This document shows positions 1-8,374 of a stretch of DNA of 35,227 bases, one piece after another. Within the stretch, counting starts at the first letter, position 1; each line of letters begins with the position of its first letter. The position numbers and the translations under genes were made by a program. The notes under the pieces are model-generated. The model did no database searches. It saw only the letters and a program-made list of their open reading frames with translations, and was not told the DNA's origin. The DNA is from Candidatus Atribacteria bacterium (GTDB lineage Bacteria > Atribacterota > Atribacteria > Atribacterales > Atribacteraceae): assembly GCA_003561145.1 (NCBI GenBank), contig PWXL01000228.1, forward strand, positions 1 through 35,227, in the 5' to 3' direction.

Positions 1-795
1 GCTGAAGAATACAAAAATTTTATTTTTGAAAACCCCCGTGATGAAAGACGTTATGCAGAATCCCGCTGTGACATTATAAACAATGGAGATAGCTTCGGCA
101 CATTGCCCTCCTATCGTGAAGTGTTGGATGGCAACCGATCAAAATTTGCCATATTCGGATCGGTGTGCGAGCCACATGAGGCTATGTGGCGCATTCGAGG
201 CACAGAAGGTCTTCTCATGGATTTAGCAATGTACCCGGACCAGGTGAAATCTTTCGCGGAAAGGGTTACTGATTTCATGCTTGGGATAGCCGAGCGACAG
301 ACAGAAATTGCTGATCTTACCGGGATGATTATTTGGGGTGACGTGGCCTACGACAAGGGTATGTTTTTTTCCCCCCGTACATGGCGGGATATTTATTTTC
401 CCTGTGTGAAACGGTTGTGTGATTGTATCCACTCGCAAGGCCTGTTAATCGTTTACCACGGGTGCGGGCGGAGTCTTGATATTTTCGAAGGACTTATCGA
501 AGCGGGCATTGATGTCTATAATCCCTTGGAAGCGAAGGCCGGAATGGATCCGGTAGAGTTAAAAAAACAATATGGTGATCGAATCGCGTTTTATGGAGGT
601 TTGGACATGAGGCTCCTGGGGGAAGGCTCCTGGGAAAAGATTGAAGAGGAAGTCTTATACAAGTTACAAGCAGCACAGGGAGGAGGCTACATGCCGGCTT
701 CTGACCATTCTGTAGCTTCTAACGTCGATCCACTTCATTATGACAAGATGATGCGTTTACTGAAAGAAAAAGGACGCTATCCACTGACAGTATAG
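1..795 (+). CDS. URO-D/cobalamin methyltransferase-like protein, 5' end cut off
   Basis: The reading frame is open from base 1 to the TAG at 793-795, so the gene starts before the window; 264 residues are visible. It belongs to the uroporphyrinogen decarboxylase superfamily, which includes true heme enzymes and many methyl-transfer enzymes of corrinoid metabolism (MtaA/CmuA type). The C-terminal half shows the typical YHGCG motif (His codon at 457-459), followed by GLIEAGIDVYNPLE and FYGGLD. The third zinc-ligand Cys found near the C-terminus of methyltransferase members seems absent: the matching stretch reads MPASDHSV, whereas the paralogue at 1890-3005 has SCADH. A true heme role is unlikely because of the catabolic context (LacI regulator, solute-binding proteins). 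The substrate is unknown. Confidence 0.85.
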   Translation, partial: AEEYKNFIFENPRDERRYAESRCDIINNGDSFGTLPSYREVLDGNRSKFAIFGSVCEPHEAMWRIRGTEGLLMDLAMYPDQVKSFAERVTDFMLGIAERQTEIADLTGMIIWGDVAYDKGMFFSPRTWRDIYFPCVKRLCDCIHSQGLLIVYHGCGRSLDIFEGLIEAGIDVYNPLEAKAGMDPVELKKQYGDRIAFYGGLDMRLLGEGSWEKIEEEVLYKLQAAQGGGYMPASDHSVASNVDPLHYDKMMRLLKEKGRYPLTV

Positions 796-822
796 GAATG
801 TACTTTCGGAGAGGGAAAAACC

Positions 823-1893
823 ATGGCGACAATATATGATATAGCGGTGCGGGCGGGGACATCTCCCGCCACCGTTTCAAGAGCTTTGAGCGGTACGGGC
901 AGTGTACGGGAAGAAACCAGGCGCCGCATCGTTGATATTGCCAGAGAGATGAACTATTCACCAAACCTTTTAGCCCGCAGCCTGGTGAAAAAGAAAACGT
1001 ATACCATCGCCCTGGTTATATCCGATATCACAAACCCTTTTTTCACTACCTTGGCCCGGGGTGTAGAGGATACCGCCGCGCGTCATGGATTCAATACCAT
1101 TTTCTGTAACACCGATGAAAACCAGGAAAAAGAAGAGACATACGTTGAGCTGATGTTACAGCGCAGGGTAGACGGTATAGTGATAGCGAGCTGCGGAAGC
1201 GGCAATACACTGAAAGGGCTGAAAGAACGTGGACTCCCTGTTGTCCTGGTTGATCGCAAAGTAAGCGGTACGGACTGGGATTGGGTGGTGGGTGACAGTG
1301 AAGAAGGAGGATATCTTCTTACCCGCCATCTTGTAGAAACCCATAAAAAACGCGAAATTGCAATGGTAGCGGGGCCCCTCACAATTTCAACGAGCCGTGA
1401 GAGACTGGAGGGGTACCGAAGGGCTTTAAGGGAATACGAGATCGAATCCCGCCCGGAATGGGTGACTGAAGGAGTATACAAGGAAGATTATGGGTACCGA
1501 ACCGCCATGAATTTTTTTCAGCGGAATAAAATGTTCCCCTCGGCTCTTTTCGCCGCCAACAATTTTATTGCGCTTGGAATTATCAAGGCGGCAAGTGAAT
1601 TGGGGCTTCGCATTCCGCAGGATGTGTCCCTGGTAACTTTTGACGATTTTGAGATCGCTTCATTTATATATCCCTTTCTCACCGTAGCACGCCAGCCGGC
1701 CTATACCATGGGAAGCGTAGCCACTGATTTCCTTTTACAGCGGATCAGCGGAGAGCGGATTCAAGAGAGGCGCGGTGTTGTACTGAAGCCTGAGATTATC
1801 ATACGTCGATCTTGTGGATGCGATGTTCAGCAAGGCAAGGAAAAAGATCAACAGGTTAAGGATCTTGAGAAAACAACAGGGGGAATACCATGA
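823..1893 (+). CDS. LacI-family transcriptional regulator
   Basis: This 356-residue protein has an N-terminal LacI helix-turn-helix (residues 2-50, beginning ATIYDIAVRAGTSPATVSRA) followed by a periplasmic-binding-protein-like effector domain (from about residue 60, with the family hallmark ITNPFF and later VTFDDFEIASF). It ends with the usual RRSCGC and an extra charged tail of about 20 residues. The ATG at 823 follows a GGAGAGGG ribosome site at about 809-816. Its stop overlaps the next start (ATGA at 1890-1893), so it is translationally coupled to the downstream URO-D paralogue. It probably senses the solute imported or degraded by this cluster and represses the operon; the ligand cannot be read from sequence. 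Confidence 0.93.
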   Translation: MATIYDIAVRAGTSPATVSRALSGTGSVREETRRRIVDIAREMNYSPNLLARSLVKKKTYTIALVISDITNPFFTTLARGVEDTAARHGFNTIFCNTDENQEKEETYVELMLQRRVDGIVIASCGSGNTLKGLKERGLPVVLVDRKVSGTDWDWVVGDSEEGGYLLTRHLVETHKKREIAMVAGPLTISTSRERLEGYRRALREYEIESRPEWVTEGVYKEDYGYRTAMNFFQRNKMFPSALFAANNFIALGIIKAASELGLRIPQDVSLVTFDDFEIASFIYPFLTVARQPAYTMGSVATDFLLQRISGERIQERRGVVLKPEIIIRRSCGCDVQQGKEKDQQVKDLEKTTGGIP

Positions 1894-3005
1894 CTTCCAA
1901 GGAGCGAATGCTTCTGGCCATTAATAGGGAAAAGCCTGACCGGTTACCTGTGACCGTCCACCAGTGGCAGAAATATCATCTGGATACACAACTCGGAGGG
2001 ATCACGGACCTGGAAGCGTTTGAACGCTTCGGCATGGATGCCGCCGTTCAATATTTTCAGGATATGGGCCAATTTTGGCTTCCTGACGTAGATTTCGCAA
2101 AATTTTCCACTGCACAATGGCGTGACGATGTGCAGATTGTGAGCAATGATCCGGACAACCGTATAGCTGCCCATACCATCTCTACCCCGGAAGGGACACT
2201 TACCTACAAAACCGCCGGTGACCGCAAAACCACCTGGATCACGGAGTACATGGTCAAACATGACGAGGATATCGACCTCATACGTAAGTATATGCCTGTT
2301 CCGGAGCTTGACCCTCGACCGGTGAATACCCTTTATGATCAAATAGCAGACAGGGGTATCCTCAGAGGATTTGTATGGGGTGATCAGGCAGGGTGCTGGC
2401 AGCACGCCGCCTGCCTCATGGATATTAACCAGCTCATCATACGGGCACTCGATACGCCGGACTGGGTACACGAATTTCTGGGTGTTTTACTGGAAAAAAA
2501 GCTTCGTTTTATTGAATCCATGAAGGGGGCTCGCTTCGACCTCGTGGAGACCGGGGGCGGTTCTTCGTCTTCCACTTTGATTTCTCCTCACATGCACCGC
2601 GAGTTTTGCCTTCCCTACGATCTTCGTATTCATAATACCTTGCATGATGCTGGATACAAGGTAACATACCACACCTGTGGAGGGACATTTGGTATCCAGG
2701 ATATGATTGTAGCGAATGGTACAGATGTATCAGAGACATTAGCCCCTCCTTCAATAGGAGGGAACCAGGAGCCCTGGGAATTCAAGAAAAAAGTGGGTGA
2801 CAAGATTGCTCTCATCGGAGGCATGGACCAGTTTAACGTACTGACCGCGGGAACTCAAGAAGAAATACGCTCGAAAGTCTTCGAACTTTTCGAAAAAGTC
2901 GGCAAAAACGGAGGGTATATCCTCTCCTGCGCTGATCACATTTTTGAAACACCGGTGGAAAACCTTGCCACGTACGCTCAAGCAGCGAGGGAATGCGAGT
3001 ATTGA
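1890..3005 (+). CDS. URO-D/cobalamin methyltransferase-like protein (full length)
   Basis: This is a 371-residue member of the uroporphyrinogen decarboxylase superfamily and a paralogue of the partial gene at 1-795. It starts with the catabolic-type N-terminus (TSKERMLLAINREKPDRLPV) and lacks the RPxWxMRQAGR signature of genuine HemE. His261 and Cys263 in YHTCGG, plus Cys347 in SCADH, could form the His-Cys-Cys zinc site seen in MtaA/MtbA-type methyltransferases. GGMDQF and the final AAREC stretch are also typical. The start overlaps the LacI stop (ATGA). I infer a methyl-transfer or decarboxylation step on the operon's substrate; no corrinoid-protein gene is visible, so the reaction remains open. 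Confidence 0.88.
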   Translation: MTSKERMLLAINREKPDRLPVTVHQWQKYHLDTQLGGITDLEAFERFGMDAAVQYFQDMGQFWLPDVDFAKFSTAQWRDDVQIVSNDPDNRIAAHTISTPEGTLTYKTAGDRKTTWITEYMVKHDEDIDLIRKYMPVPELDPRPVNTLYDQIADRGILRGFVWGDQAGCWQHAACLMDINQLIIRALDTPDWVHEFLGVLLEKKLRFIESMKGARFDLVETGGGSSSSTLISPHMHREFCLPYDLRIHNTLHDAGYKVTYHTCGGTFGIQDMIVANGTDVSETLAPPSIGGNQEPWEFKKKVGDKIALIGGMDQFNVLTAGTQEEIRSKVFELFEKVGKNGGYILSCADHIFETPVENLATYAQAARECEY

Positions 3006-3104
3006 GTGAAAGAAAAATACCTAACCAGGGGGGGTGATATCTTTCTCTGTACAGTGAGACGGTTCAGTCAGAAAAAAAATAATATTTCAATGAGGAGGAG
3101 AAAC

Positions 3105-4424
3105 ATGCGCAACATTTTGGCAATTATGTTGATTGGAATGATAGTTGTCGGAGTGGCGGTTGCAGGGGCACAAGAACTTCCTCGCTTCGATGGCGTAACG
3201 CTGAGAGCTTCCTTTATCGGCGGTGGGGATTATGAGAGGATTTACGAGAGATTTATTCCGGAATTTGAGGAACTCACAGGAGCGCAGGTCGAGATAGTCT
3301 TCAAAGGCACCGGTTTTGACGTGGATCAGAAACAGAAAATCGACTTTGCAGTCGGGACAGTGGATTACGATTTGTGTTGGAATCACACCAGTTTTTTTAC
3401 ACAGTACATTGATTTCCTGGAACCGTTGGAAGGATATTTCAGCGAAGAGGATCTGGCTGGCTTTTCAGAACAAGTTATGAGTTATGCATGGAAAGATGGT
3501 TCATTATGGTTTATCCCCCGCCATGCTGACATAAGTGCCCTTCACTACCGCACGGATCTGTTTGAGGATCCTGAACTCCAGGAATCATTCGAGGCTGAAT
3601 ACGGCTATCCCCTTGCGGTACCGGAAACCTGGGATCAATTCGAAGACATCGCGCTTTTCCTGAGCGACCCACCCGAGATGTATGGAGCCCAGTTTGCGGG
3701 GACGGAAGAAGCTCTTTCCGGTCGTTTTTGGGATATTCTCATGGCGCATGGCGGCCAGATTATCGATGAGGATTACCAGCCGGCTTTCCATGGACCGGAA
3801 GGGATTAAGACCGCAACCATGCTGCGCAACCTCTACCAGGCCGGAGCCATGCCTCCCGGCATGGTCACGTTTTTATGGGATGATGTTGCGGGTACCTTCG
3901 CAAGCGGCATCATAGCCATGTACACGGAATGGTACGGGTGGTACAGTTATTTTCAGGATCCTGACGCTTCCCAGGTCGCGGGCATATTCGGGTTGGCTCG
4001 CCAACCCCAGGGAGATGCCGGCATCCATTCCGGTTGGGCAGGGGCACATGCCTGGTCGATCACCAAGGCCAGCGAAAACAAGGAAGCTGCCGCTGCCTTC
4101 ATCAAGTTCATTACAGATTACGAACCCATGCTTTATGAAGCGGAAATTGGCTATATCCCGGTGCGAAACTCGGTATTTGAGACTATCATCGAGGCTGCAG
4201 AAGACGCGGATGACCCCCTTGCTAAAGAGCGGCTTGAACTGATGCAGCTTCAAATAAGCGAGGATTTCACTCCTCCACCAGTCGTTGCGGAGTGGTTACC
4301 AATTTCTGACGTATTGTACCCTACACTGCAAGCCATCATGCTGGGGGATGTAGAGGTTGAGGACGGCCTGAACGAAGCTGCACGTGCCGTAGAAGAAATA
4401 ATGCGTGACGCCGGGTATTACTAA
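3105..4424 (+). CDS. ABC transporter extracellular solute-binding protein (family 1), copy 1
   Basis: The protein is 439 residues from the ATG at 3105, chosen because GAGGAGG lies at 3092-3098 and the next residues form a clean signal peptide (hydrophobic MIVVGVAVAGAQE). An in-frame GTG at 3006 would add 33 unlikely residues. The mature part is a family-1 solute-binding protein: GGDYERIYERFIPEFEELTG near the N-terminus, VPETWDQFEDIA in the middle, and the C-terminal pattern NKEAAAAFIKFIT. It would deliver a sugar or related solute to an inner-membrane permease. No permease or ATPase gene lies in the window; they may be upstream of base 1. A closely related second copy follows at 4470. Confidence 0.93.
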   Translation: MRNILAIMLIGMIVVGVAVAGAQELPRFDGVTLRASFIGGGDYERIYERFIPEFEELTGAQVEIVFKGTGFDVDQKQKIDFAVGTVDYDLCWNHTSFFTQYIDFLEPLEGYFSEEDLAGFSEQVMSYAWKDGSLWFIPRHADISALHYRTDLFEDPELQESFEAEYGYPLAVPETWDQFEDIALFLSDPPEMYGAQFAGTEEALSGRFWDILMAHGGQIIDEDYQPAFHGPEGIKTATMLRNLYQAGAMPPGMVTFLWDDVAGTFASGIIAMYTEWYGWYSYFQDPDASQVAGIFGLARQPQGDAGIHSGWAGAHAWSITKASENKEAAAAFIKFITDYEPMLYEAEIGYIPVRNSVFETIIEAAEDADDPLAKERLELMQLQISEDFTPPPVVAEWLPISDVLYPTLQAIMLGDVEVEDGLNEAARAVEEIMRDAGYY

Positions 4425-4469
4425 AGCATTTTGTCTTGGAAAAAAACATTTACAAAGGAGGTTATTCTT

Positions 4470-5792
4470 GTGAAACGCTTTATTGTTTTTCTGGTGGTTT
4501 CGTTATGTTGTATGTTGATCACTTCATTGGCATGGGCCGGTGAAGGGGAACGTTTTGATGGGGTGACACTCAGGGCTGCATTCATCGGTGGCGGTGACTA
4601 CGAAAGACTCTATGAAGAAGCAATACCCAAGTTTGAGGAAGCTACAGGGGCACGGGTAGATATCGTCTTTCGCGCTCACCATTTTGATTTGGATAAAAAA
4701 TTAAAGGTCGACTATGCCGCCGATGCGATAGACTACGATGTTTTTTCTTCACACACCAGTTTTTACTCCCAATATATCGATTTTACTGAACCACTTGATG
4801 AGTACTTTACCGAGGAGGAATTGGAAGATTTCCTTCCCATGGTATTGAATTTCTGCCGGCGGGATGGGTCTTTGTGGACTATTCCGCGACATGCTGATAT
4901 AAGCGCACTCCATTATCGCACTGATCTGTTCGAGGACCCTGAACTTCAGGAAGCCTTTGAAGCGGAATACGGTTATCCTCTGGCAGTGCCTGAGACATGG
5001 GACCAGTTTGAAGATATAGCTATTTTCTTCAGTGACCCACCCGTATTGTACGGAACACAGTTTGCGGGAACCGAGGAGCCTCTTTCAGGCAGGTTTAAGG
5101 AAATAATGACGGCGCATGGCGGCCAGATTATCGACGAGGATTACCGGCCGGCTTTCCATGGACCGGAGGGAATCAAGGCGGCGACCATGCTACGCAACCT
5201 CTACCAGGTCGGTGCCATGCCTCCCGGCATGGTCACGTTTTTGTGGGACGATGTCGCGGGTAACTGGGTAAGCGGTATCATAGCCATGTACACGGAATGG
5301 TACGGGTGGTACAGTTACTTCCAGGATCCCGAAGCGTCAGTGGTGGCGGGCAAGTTCGGCTTGGCACGCCAGCCCCAGGGAGATGCTGGTATTCACTCGG
5401 GCTGGGCTGGAGCACATACCTTTTCCGTTACCAGGACCAGCCAGAACAAAGAGGCAGCTGCCGCGTTCGTCAAGTATTTGACTGACTTTGAGTCCCAGTT
5501 GTTCGAAGCTGAAATCGGATATATTCCTATACGTGACTCAGTGTTTGAGACCATCATTGAAGCTGCGCAAGATGAGGATGACCCACTTGATCTTCACAGG
5601 CTTGAGCTCATGCAGTTACAGATGAGCAAAGATTTCACCCCCCCGCCTCTTCTACCGGAATGGTTTGAAATATCTACCGCTTTGTTTCCCCGTTTGCAAG
5701 CCATCATGCTGGGAGACATAGAGGTGGAGGCCGGCCTCAATGAAGCAGCTCGAGAGGTGGAGGAAATAATGAGTGATGCCGGGTATTACTAA
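4470..5792 (+). CDS. ABC transporter extracellular solute-binding protein (family 1), copy 2
   Basis: The GTG at 4470 follows AAAGGAGG (4455-4462) with ideal spacing and opens a signal peptide ending near SLAWAGEG; the 440-residue product matches copy 1 almost end to end without gaps. The same motifs occur (ISALHYRTDLFEDPELQE, AVPETWDQFEDIA, DAGIHSGWAGAH). The N-terminal region and binding-site neighbourhood differ (FDLDKKLKVDYA against FDVDQKQKIDFA), so the pair may have different ligand preferences. The 45 bases between the copies hold only the ribosome site. The gene ends 30 bases before a strong terminator. Part of the gene (5112-5329) is much closer to copy 1 in nucleotide sequence than the rest. 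Confidence 0.93.
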   Translation: MKRFIVFLVVSLCCMLITSLAWAGEGERFDGVTLRAAFIGGGDYERLYEEAIPKFEEATGARVDIVFRAHHFDLDKKLKVDYAADAIDYDVFSSHTSFYSQYIDFTEPLDEYFTEEELEDFLPMVLNFCRRDGSLWTIPRHADISALHYRTDLFEDPELQEAFEAEYGYPLAVPETWDQFEDIAIFFSDPPVLYGTQFAGTEEPLSGRFKEIMTAHGGQIIDEDYRPAFHGPEGIKAATMLRNLYQVGAMPPGMVTFLWDDVAGNWVSGIIAMYTEWYGWYSYFQDPEASVVAGKFGLARQPQGDAGIHSGWAGAHTFSVTRTSQNKEAAAAFVKYLTDFESQLFEAEIGYIPIRDSVFETIIEAAQDEDDPLDLHRLELMQLQMSKDFTPPPLLPEWFEISTALFPRLQAIMLGDIEVEAGLNEAAREVEEIMSDAGYY

Positions 5793-5822
5793 GCACGCGA
5801 TGTCATGAGCTTGATGTTGGTA

Positions 5823-5867
5823 GTACACGTGTGGGGTGGAAATATCCCCCCACACGTGTACTTTTTT
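5823..5867 (+). terminator. Intrinsic terminator of the URO-D/binding-protein operon
   Basis: A perfect 14-bp inverted repeat (5823-5836 with 5848-5861, GTACACGTGTGGGG and its complement) encloses an 11-base loop and is followed at once by six T residues (5862-5867). It lies 30 bases after the stop of the second binding protein. Confidence 0.92.
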
Positions 5868-5977
5868 CATATAGCATATCAATGGGAACACACTGCCTCC
5901 CTCTATGGAAGCACTTCTTGCTTTTTTACACGACTCACAAGGTACGACTCACTGCATGTGCAAAGGGGGTGATTTCT

Positions 5978-6385
5978 TTGGATTCAGTATCTTTTGGTCC
6001 AAGTCTGCGTGAAGCAACAAGGAGATTGGGCGAAGCCCTGGTAAATACAGAGGTGTATCGGGAATATGATAAAAGCCGCAAGGCACTCCTTTCAGATCCG
6101 GAAGCTATGGAGCTGTTGGGTGCTTTTGACACGGAACACCGTCGCTTGCAAGAAATTGCTTGTGAGCGAGAACTTTCAGAGGAAGACATAGATGATTTAA
6201 CTTATATGCAAAAGAACATGCTTTCTCATCCAGTAGTGAGGGAGCATTTTTCAAAACAACGTCATCTTATCGACATGATGCGCGAGGTGAATGCGCATAT
6301 CAGTGCTCTCTTGGGTGTCGATTTCGCCGGTTACGTTGCTTCCTCAAACGGTGAAGAGGGCGGGCAGGAAAGAGAATGGGAGTAA
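5978..6385 (+). CDS. YlbF/YmcA-family protein
   Basis: A protein of 135 residues starting at TTG 5978, which sits 8 bases after AAAGGGGG (5962-5969). It matches the Com_YlbF family: a short helical hairpin with the pattern LGEALVNTEVYREYDKSRKALLSDPEAMELL, then LSHPVVREHF and a third helix ending MMREVNAHIS. In Bacillus, YlbF and YmcA form a complex with YaaT that affects RNase Y-dependent RNA processing, competence and sporulation; that role is not established for this organism. The gene is a single unit after the terminator and converges with the reverse operon ending at 6401, with only 15 bases between stops. Confidence 0.85.
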   Translation: MDSVSFGPSLREATRRLGEALVNTEVYREYDKSRKALLSDPEAMELLGAFDTEHRRLQEIACERELSEEDIDDLTYMQKNMLSHPVVREHFSKQRHLIDMMREVNAHISALLGVDFAGYVASSNGEEGGQEREWE

Positions 6386-6400
6386 AGGTACTCTCGTTTT

Positions 6401-7189
6401 TCATGTATTTTGGCTTCCTGTGTTTTTTTCAGTATCCTTGTCCAGAAGAAGGAGAAGATACCGGGTTCGGCCCATTTCAGGAATCCCGTCGCGGCGGGCT
6501 GATTCTTCCCGGAAGAGGAAGCGGCGACACCTGTCAGGAGGTAAAAAAGGATCATTGATTTTTTTTCCTGCGTAGAGGGAATCCCATCCCATGTCTTTCA
6601 TGCGTTGTGCTACCGAAGGTGGACAGAGGCTTTCCACTGATTGACGTTCCTTGATTACCGTGCATTTTCCTCCCTCTTCTGTACTCAGGGGAAGATTTCC
6701 GGTTGAACGCTCAAAGTAAACGCAATACCTGCAACAGTCAAAGCGGAGCTCACAACGCGGGCAAGGAAGAGGTCGGCGTTTTACCCCTATGCCTTTGTTC
6801 GGTACCGGCTGTAATGCATCGGGGACCTCTACCCGGCAGAAAGGGCAGAGTACAGAGCCGGGATGCTTGACCTTGGTTCGGGCACGGGCAGCATCAAGGA
6901 TTTGGGAACGTTCCCGGGAGTCCAGGGGTAAGCACAGCCGAACCCTCCATTGATATTGTGGAAAATGGATGAAAGCAATCAAAAAATGCCAGAGCGATTT
7001 ACCCAGGCTTTGCTTACAATGCCGGGAAAAAAGAAATGCTTGCAGGGCAAAGTAACCGGGGACCGCAAACCAGAAGACGGGGATTCCTATACGGGCAAGT
7101 ACACCCAAAATATACACGGGGAATGAAAAAAAGAGTACATATGTAACCACCCAAAAAAAGAATAATGCGAGATGCCAGTACCAGCTCAC
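6401..7189 (-). CDS. Membrane-anchored zinc-ribbon protein of unknown function
   Basis: The product is 262 residues from GTG 7189. Residues 5-55 form two strongly hydrophobic membrane helices. After a basic linker there are Cys clusters CPFC (115-118), CPRC (143-146) and CCRYC (152-156), suggesting one zinc ribbon plus extra metal or redox thiols. The C-terminus is basic and shows no recognisable catalytic motif. The start is one base beyond the cysE stop, so the gene is translationally coupled to cysE as the last gene of the sigma/anti-sigma operon. I do not recognise the family. A role in zinc or thiol sensing at the membrane is only a guess from the Cys motifs and neighbours. Confidence 0.75.
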   Translation of the reverse strand: MSWYWHLALFFFWVVTYVLFFSFPVYILGVLARIGIPVFWFAVPGYFALQAFLFSRHCKQSLGKSLWHFLIAFIHFPQYQWRVRLCLPLDSRERSQILDAARARTKVKHPGSVLCPFCRVEVPDALQPVPNKGIGVKRRPLPCPRCELRFDCCRYCVYFERSTGNLPLSTEEGGKCTVIKERQSVESLCPPSVAQRMKDMGWDSLYAGKKINDPFLPPDRCRRFLFREESARRDGIPEMGRTRYLLLLLDKDTEKNTGSQNT

Positions 7190-7190
7190 T

Positions 7191-8111
7191 TCAACTCTCG
7201 AGGTTTTGCATAATTCTCAGGCGGGGTTCCTCGATGATGACCTTGGTATGAGAAGGGATTGAATTGGTAAGCCACACGTTGCCTCCCACCACTGAGCCTT
7301 TACCGATTTCTGTTCCCCCTCCCAAGATTGTTGCTCCGGCGTACAGCGTAGCGTTATCAGCGATAGTAGGGTGCCGCTTGGTTCCACGGATGATTTGTCC
7401 CCTTTCGTCTCGTGGCAAGGAGAGAGCTCCCAGGGTGACTCCCTGGTACATTTTTACATTGTCTCCAATAACAGTTGTCTCCCCGATAACCACCCCGGTC
7501 CCATGGTCGATAAAAAATTTTCGTCCGATGGTAGCTCCAGGATGAATGTCGATTCCGGTGACGCTGTGTGCGTATTCCGTCATCATACGAGGTATGAGAG
7601 GTATACCCTGTAAAAAGAGTTCATGTGCCATACGAAAGATAGAAATCGCTACCACGCATGGATAGCTGAAGATCACCTCATCTACATCCCGAGCTGCCGG
7701 GTCACCATCGAAAGCTGCTTGCACGTCTTCCTCCAGGAGAGAGCGGATGGCGGGAATTTTCTGGAAAAATTGAAGTGTTTCCCGGCAGGCACGGCCCTGG
7801 CATTCAGAACAGGTGGCGTCTTGGGAGGTATGCGCCGGATGGTTAAAAGACTTCGATATCTCGCCACTCATTTCGTTAAATAACCTGTCTAGAGTTGCTC
7901 CTACATAGTATTCCACGTTTTCCCAGCAAAGAGTAGTACGTCCCAAGTATCCGGGAAAGAGAAGCTCCCGTAATTCTTCTGTGACGCGGATAACAGCTTG
8001 ACGGGAAGGGAAACTTTTTTTTTCGATGTTCGTGATACTGGTGGTTTTCCGGTAGCTCTGTACAAGGGAGCTTGCCAGCCCCCCGACAGATACACGGTGT
8101 TCTTCTTGCAT
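7191..8111 (-). CDS. cysE: Serine O-acetyltransferase
   Basis: This enzyme makes O-acetylserine from serine and acetyl-CoA, the first committed step of cysteine synthesis. The 306-residue protein has a helical N-terminal domain and a C-terminal left-handed beta-helix of hexapeptide repeats (about 180-290). Catalytic-type His residues lie in IDIHPGA (His190) and DHGTGVVIGET (His203); DGDPAA at 135-140 is typical of the long EpsC-like form. The N-terminal domain holds C101-x2-C104-x4-C109, a possible metal or redox site. ATG 8111 has a strong AAGGAGGA upstream. It follows the sigma/anti-sigma pair by 35 bases on the same strand, so cysteine supply is probably controlled with that stress system. 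Confidence 0.92.
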   Translation of the reverse strand: MQEEHRVSVGGLASSLVQSYRKTTSITNIEKKSFPSRQAVIRVTEELRELLFPGYLGRTTLCWENVEYYVGATLDRLFNEMSGEISKSFNHPAHTSQDATCSECQGRACRETLQFFQKIPAIRSLLEEDVQAAFDGDPAARDVDEVIFSYPCVVAISIFRMAHELFLQGIPLIPRMMTEYAHSVTGIDIHPGATIGRKFFIDHGTGVVIGETTVIGDNVKMYQGVTLGALSLPRDERGQIIRGTKRHPTIADNATLYAGATILGGGTEIGKGSVVGGNVWLTNSIPSHTKVIIEEPRLRIMQNLES

Positions 8112-8146
8112 GGGTGATCCTCCTTGGTGTGGGAAGGGGAGAGACG

Positions 8147-8374
8147 TTATAAATTGGTGAATACGGTTTCCACTCTGTTCATTAAACTTTCGGGGAGGGG
8201 AAAATCCAAAGAAGAAGTCCGAAAAAAGCTCCAGAATTTCTCTTCGAACTGGTAATATTTATTACATTTAAGGCATTGATCCAAGTGTTCTTCTATTTCT
8301 CTGCGCTCCTGTGGGGTCAGTACTTCACCGTCCAGGTAAAAATACAGCTTATTTATGACTTCCTGGCAGGACAT
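8147..8374 (-). CDS. Zinc-type anti-sigma factor (HxxxCxxC)
   Basis: A 75-residue protein with Cys3 and the H30-x3-C34-x2-C37 motif of ZAS-domain anti-sigma factors, as in RsrA of Streptomyces, where the Cys/His zinc site reacts with oxidants and releases the sigma factor. It has no membrane segment, so it should act in the cytoplasm. Its start lies inside the 3' end of the sigma gene (22-base overlap), a usual arrangement for a partner pair made in balanced amounts. Whether this copy is truly redox-responsive or just a structural zinc protein is not decided by the motif, but the link with cysE favours thiol stress. Confidence 0.88.
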   Translation of the reverse strand: MSCQEVINKLYFYLDGEVLTPQERREIEEHLDQCLKCNKYYQFEEKFWSFFRTSSLDFPLPESLMNRVETVFTNL

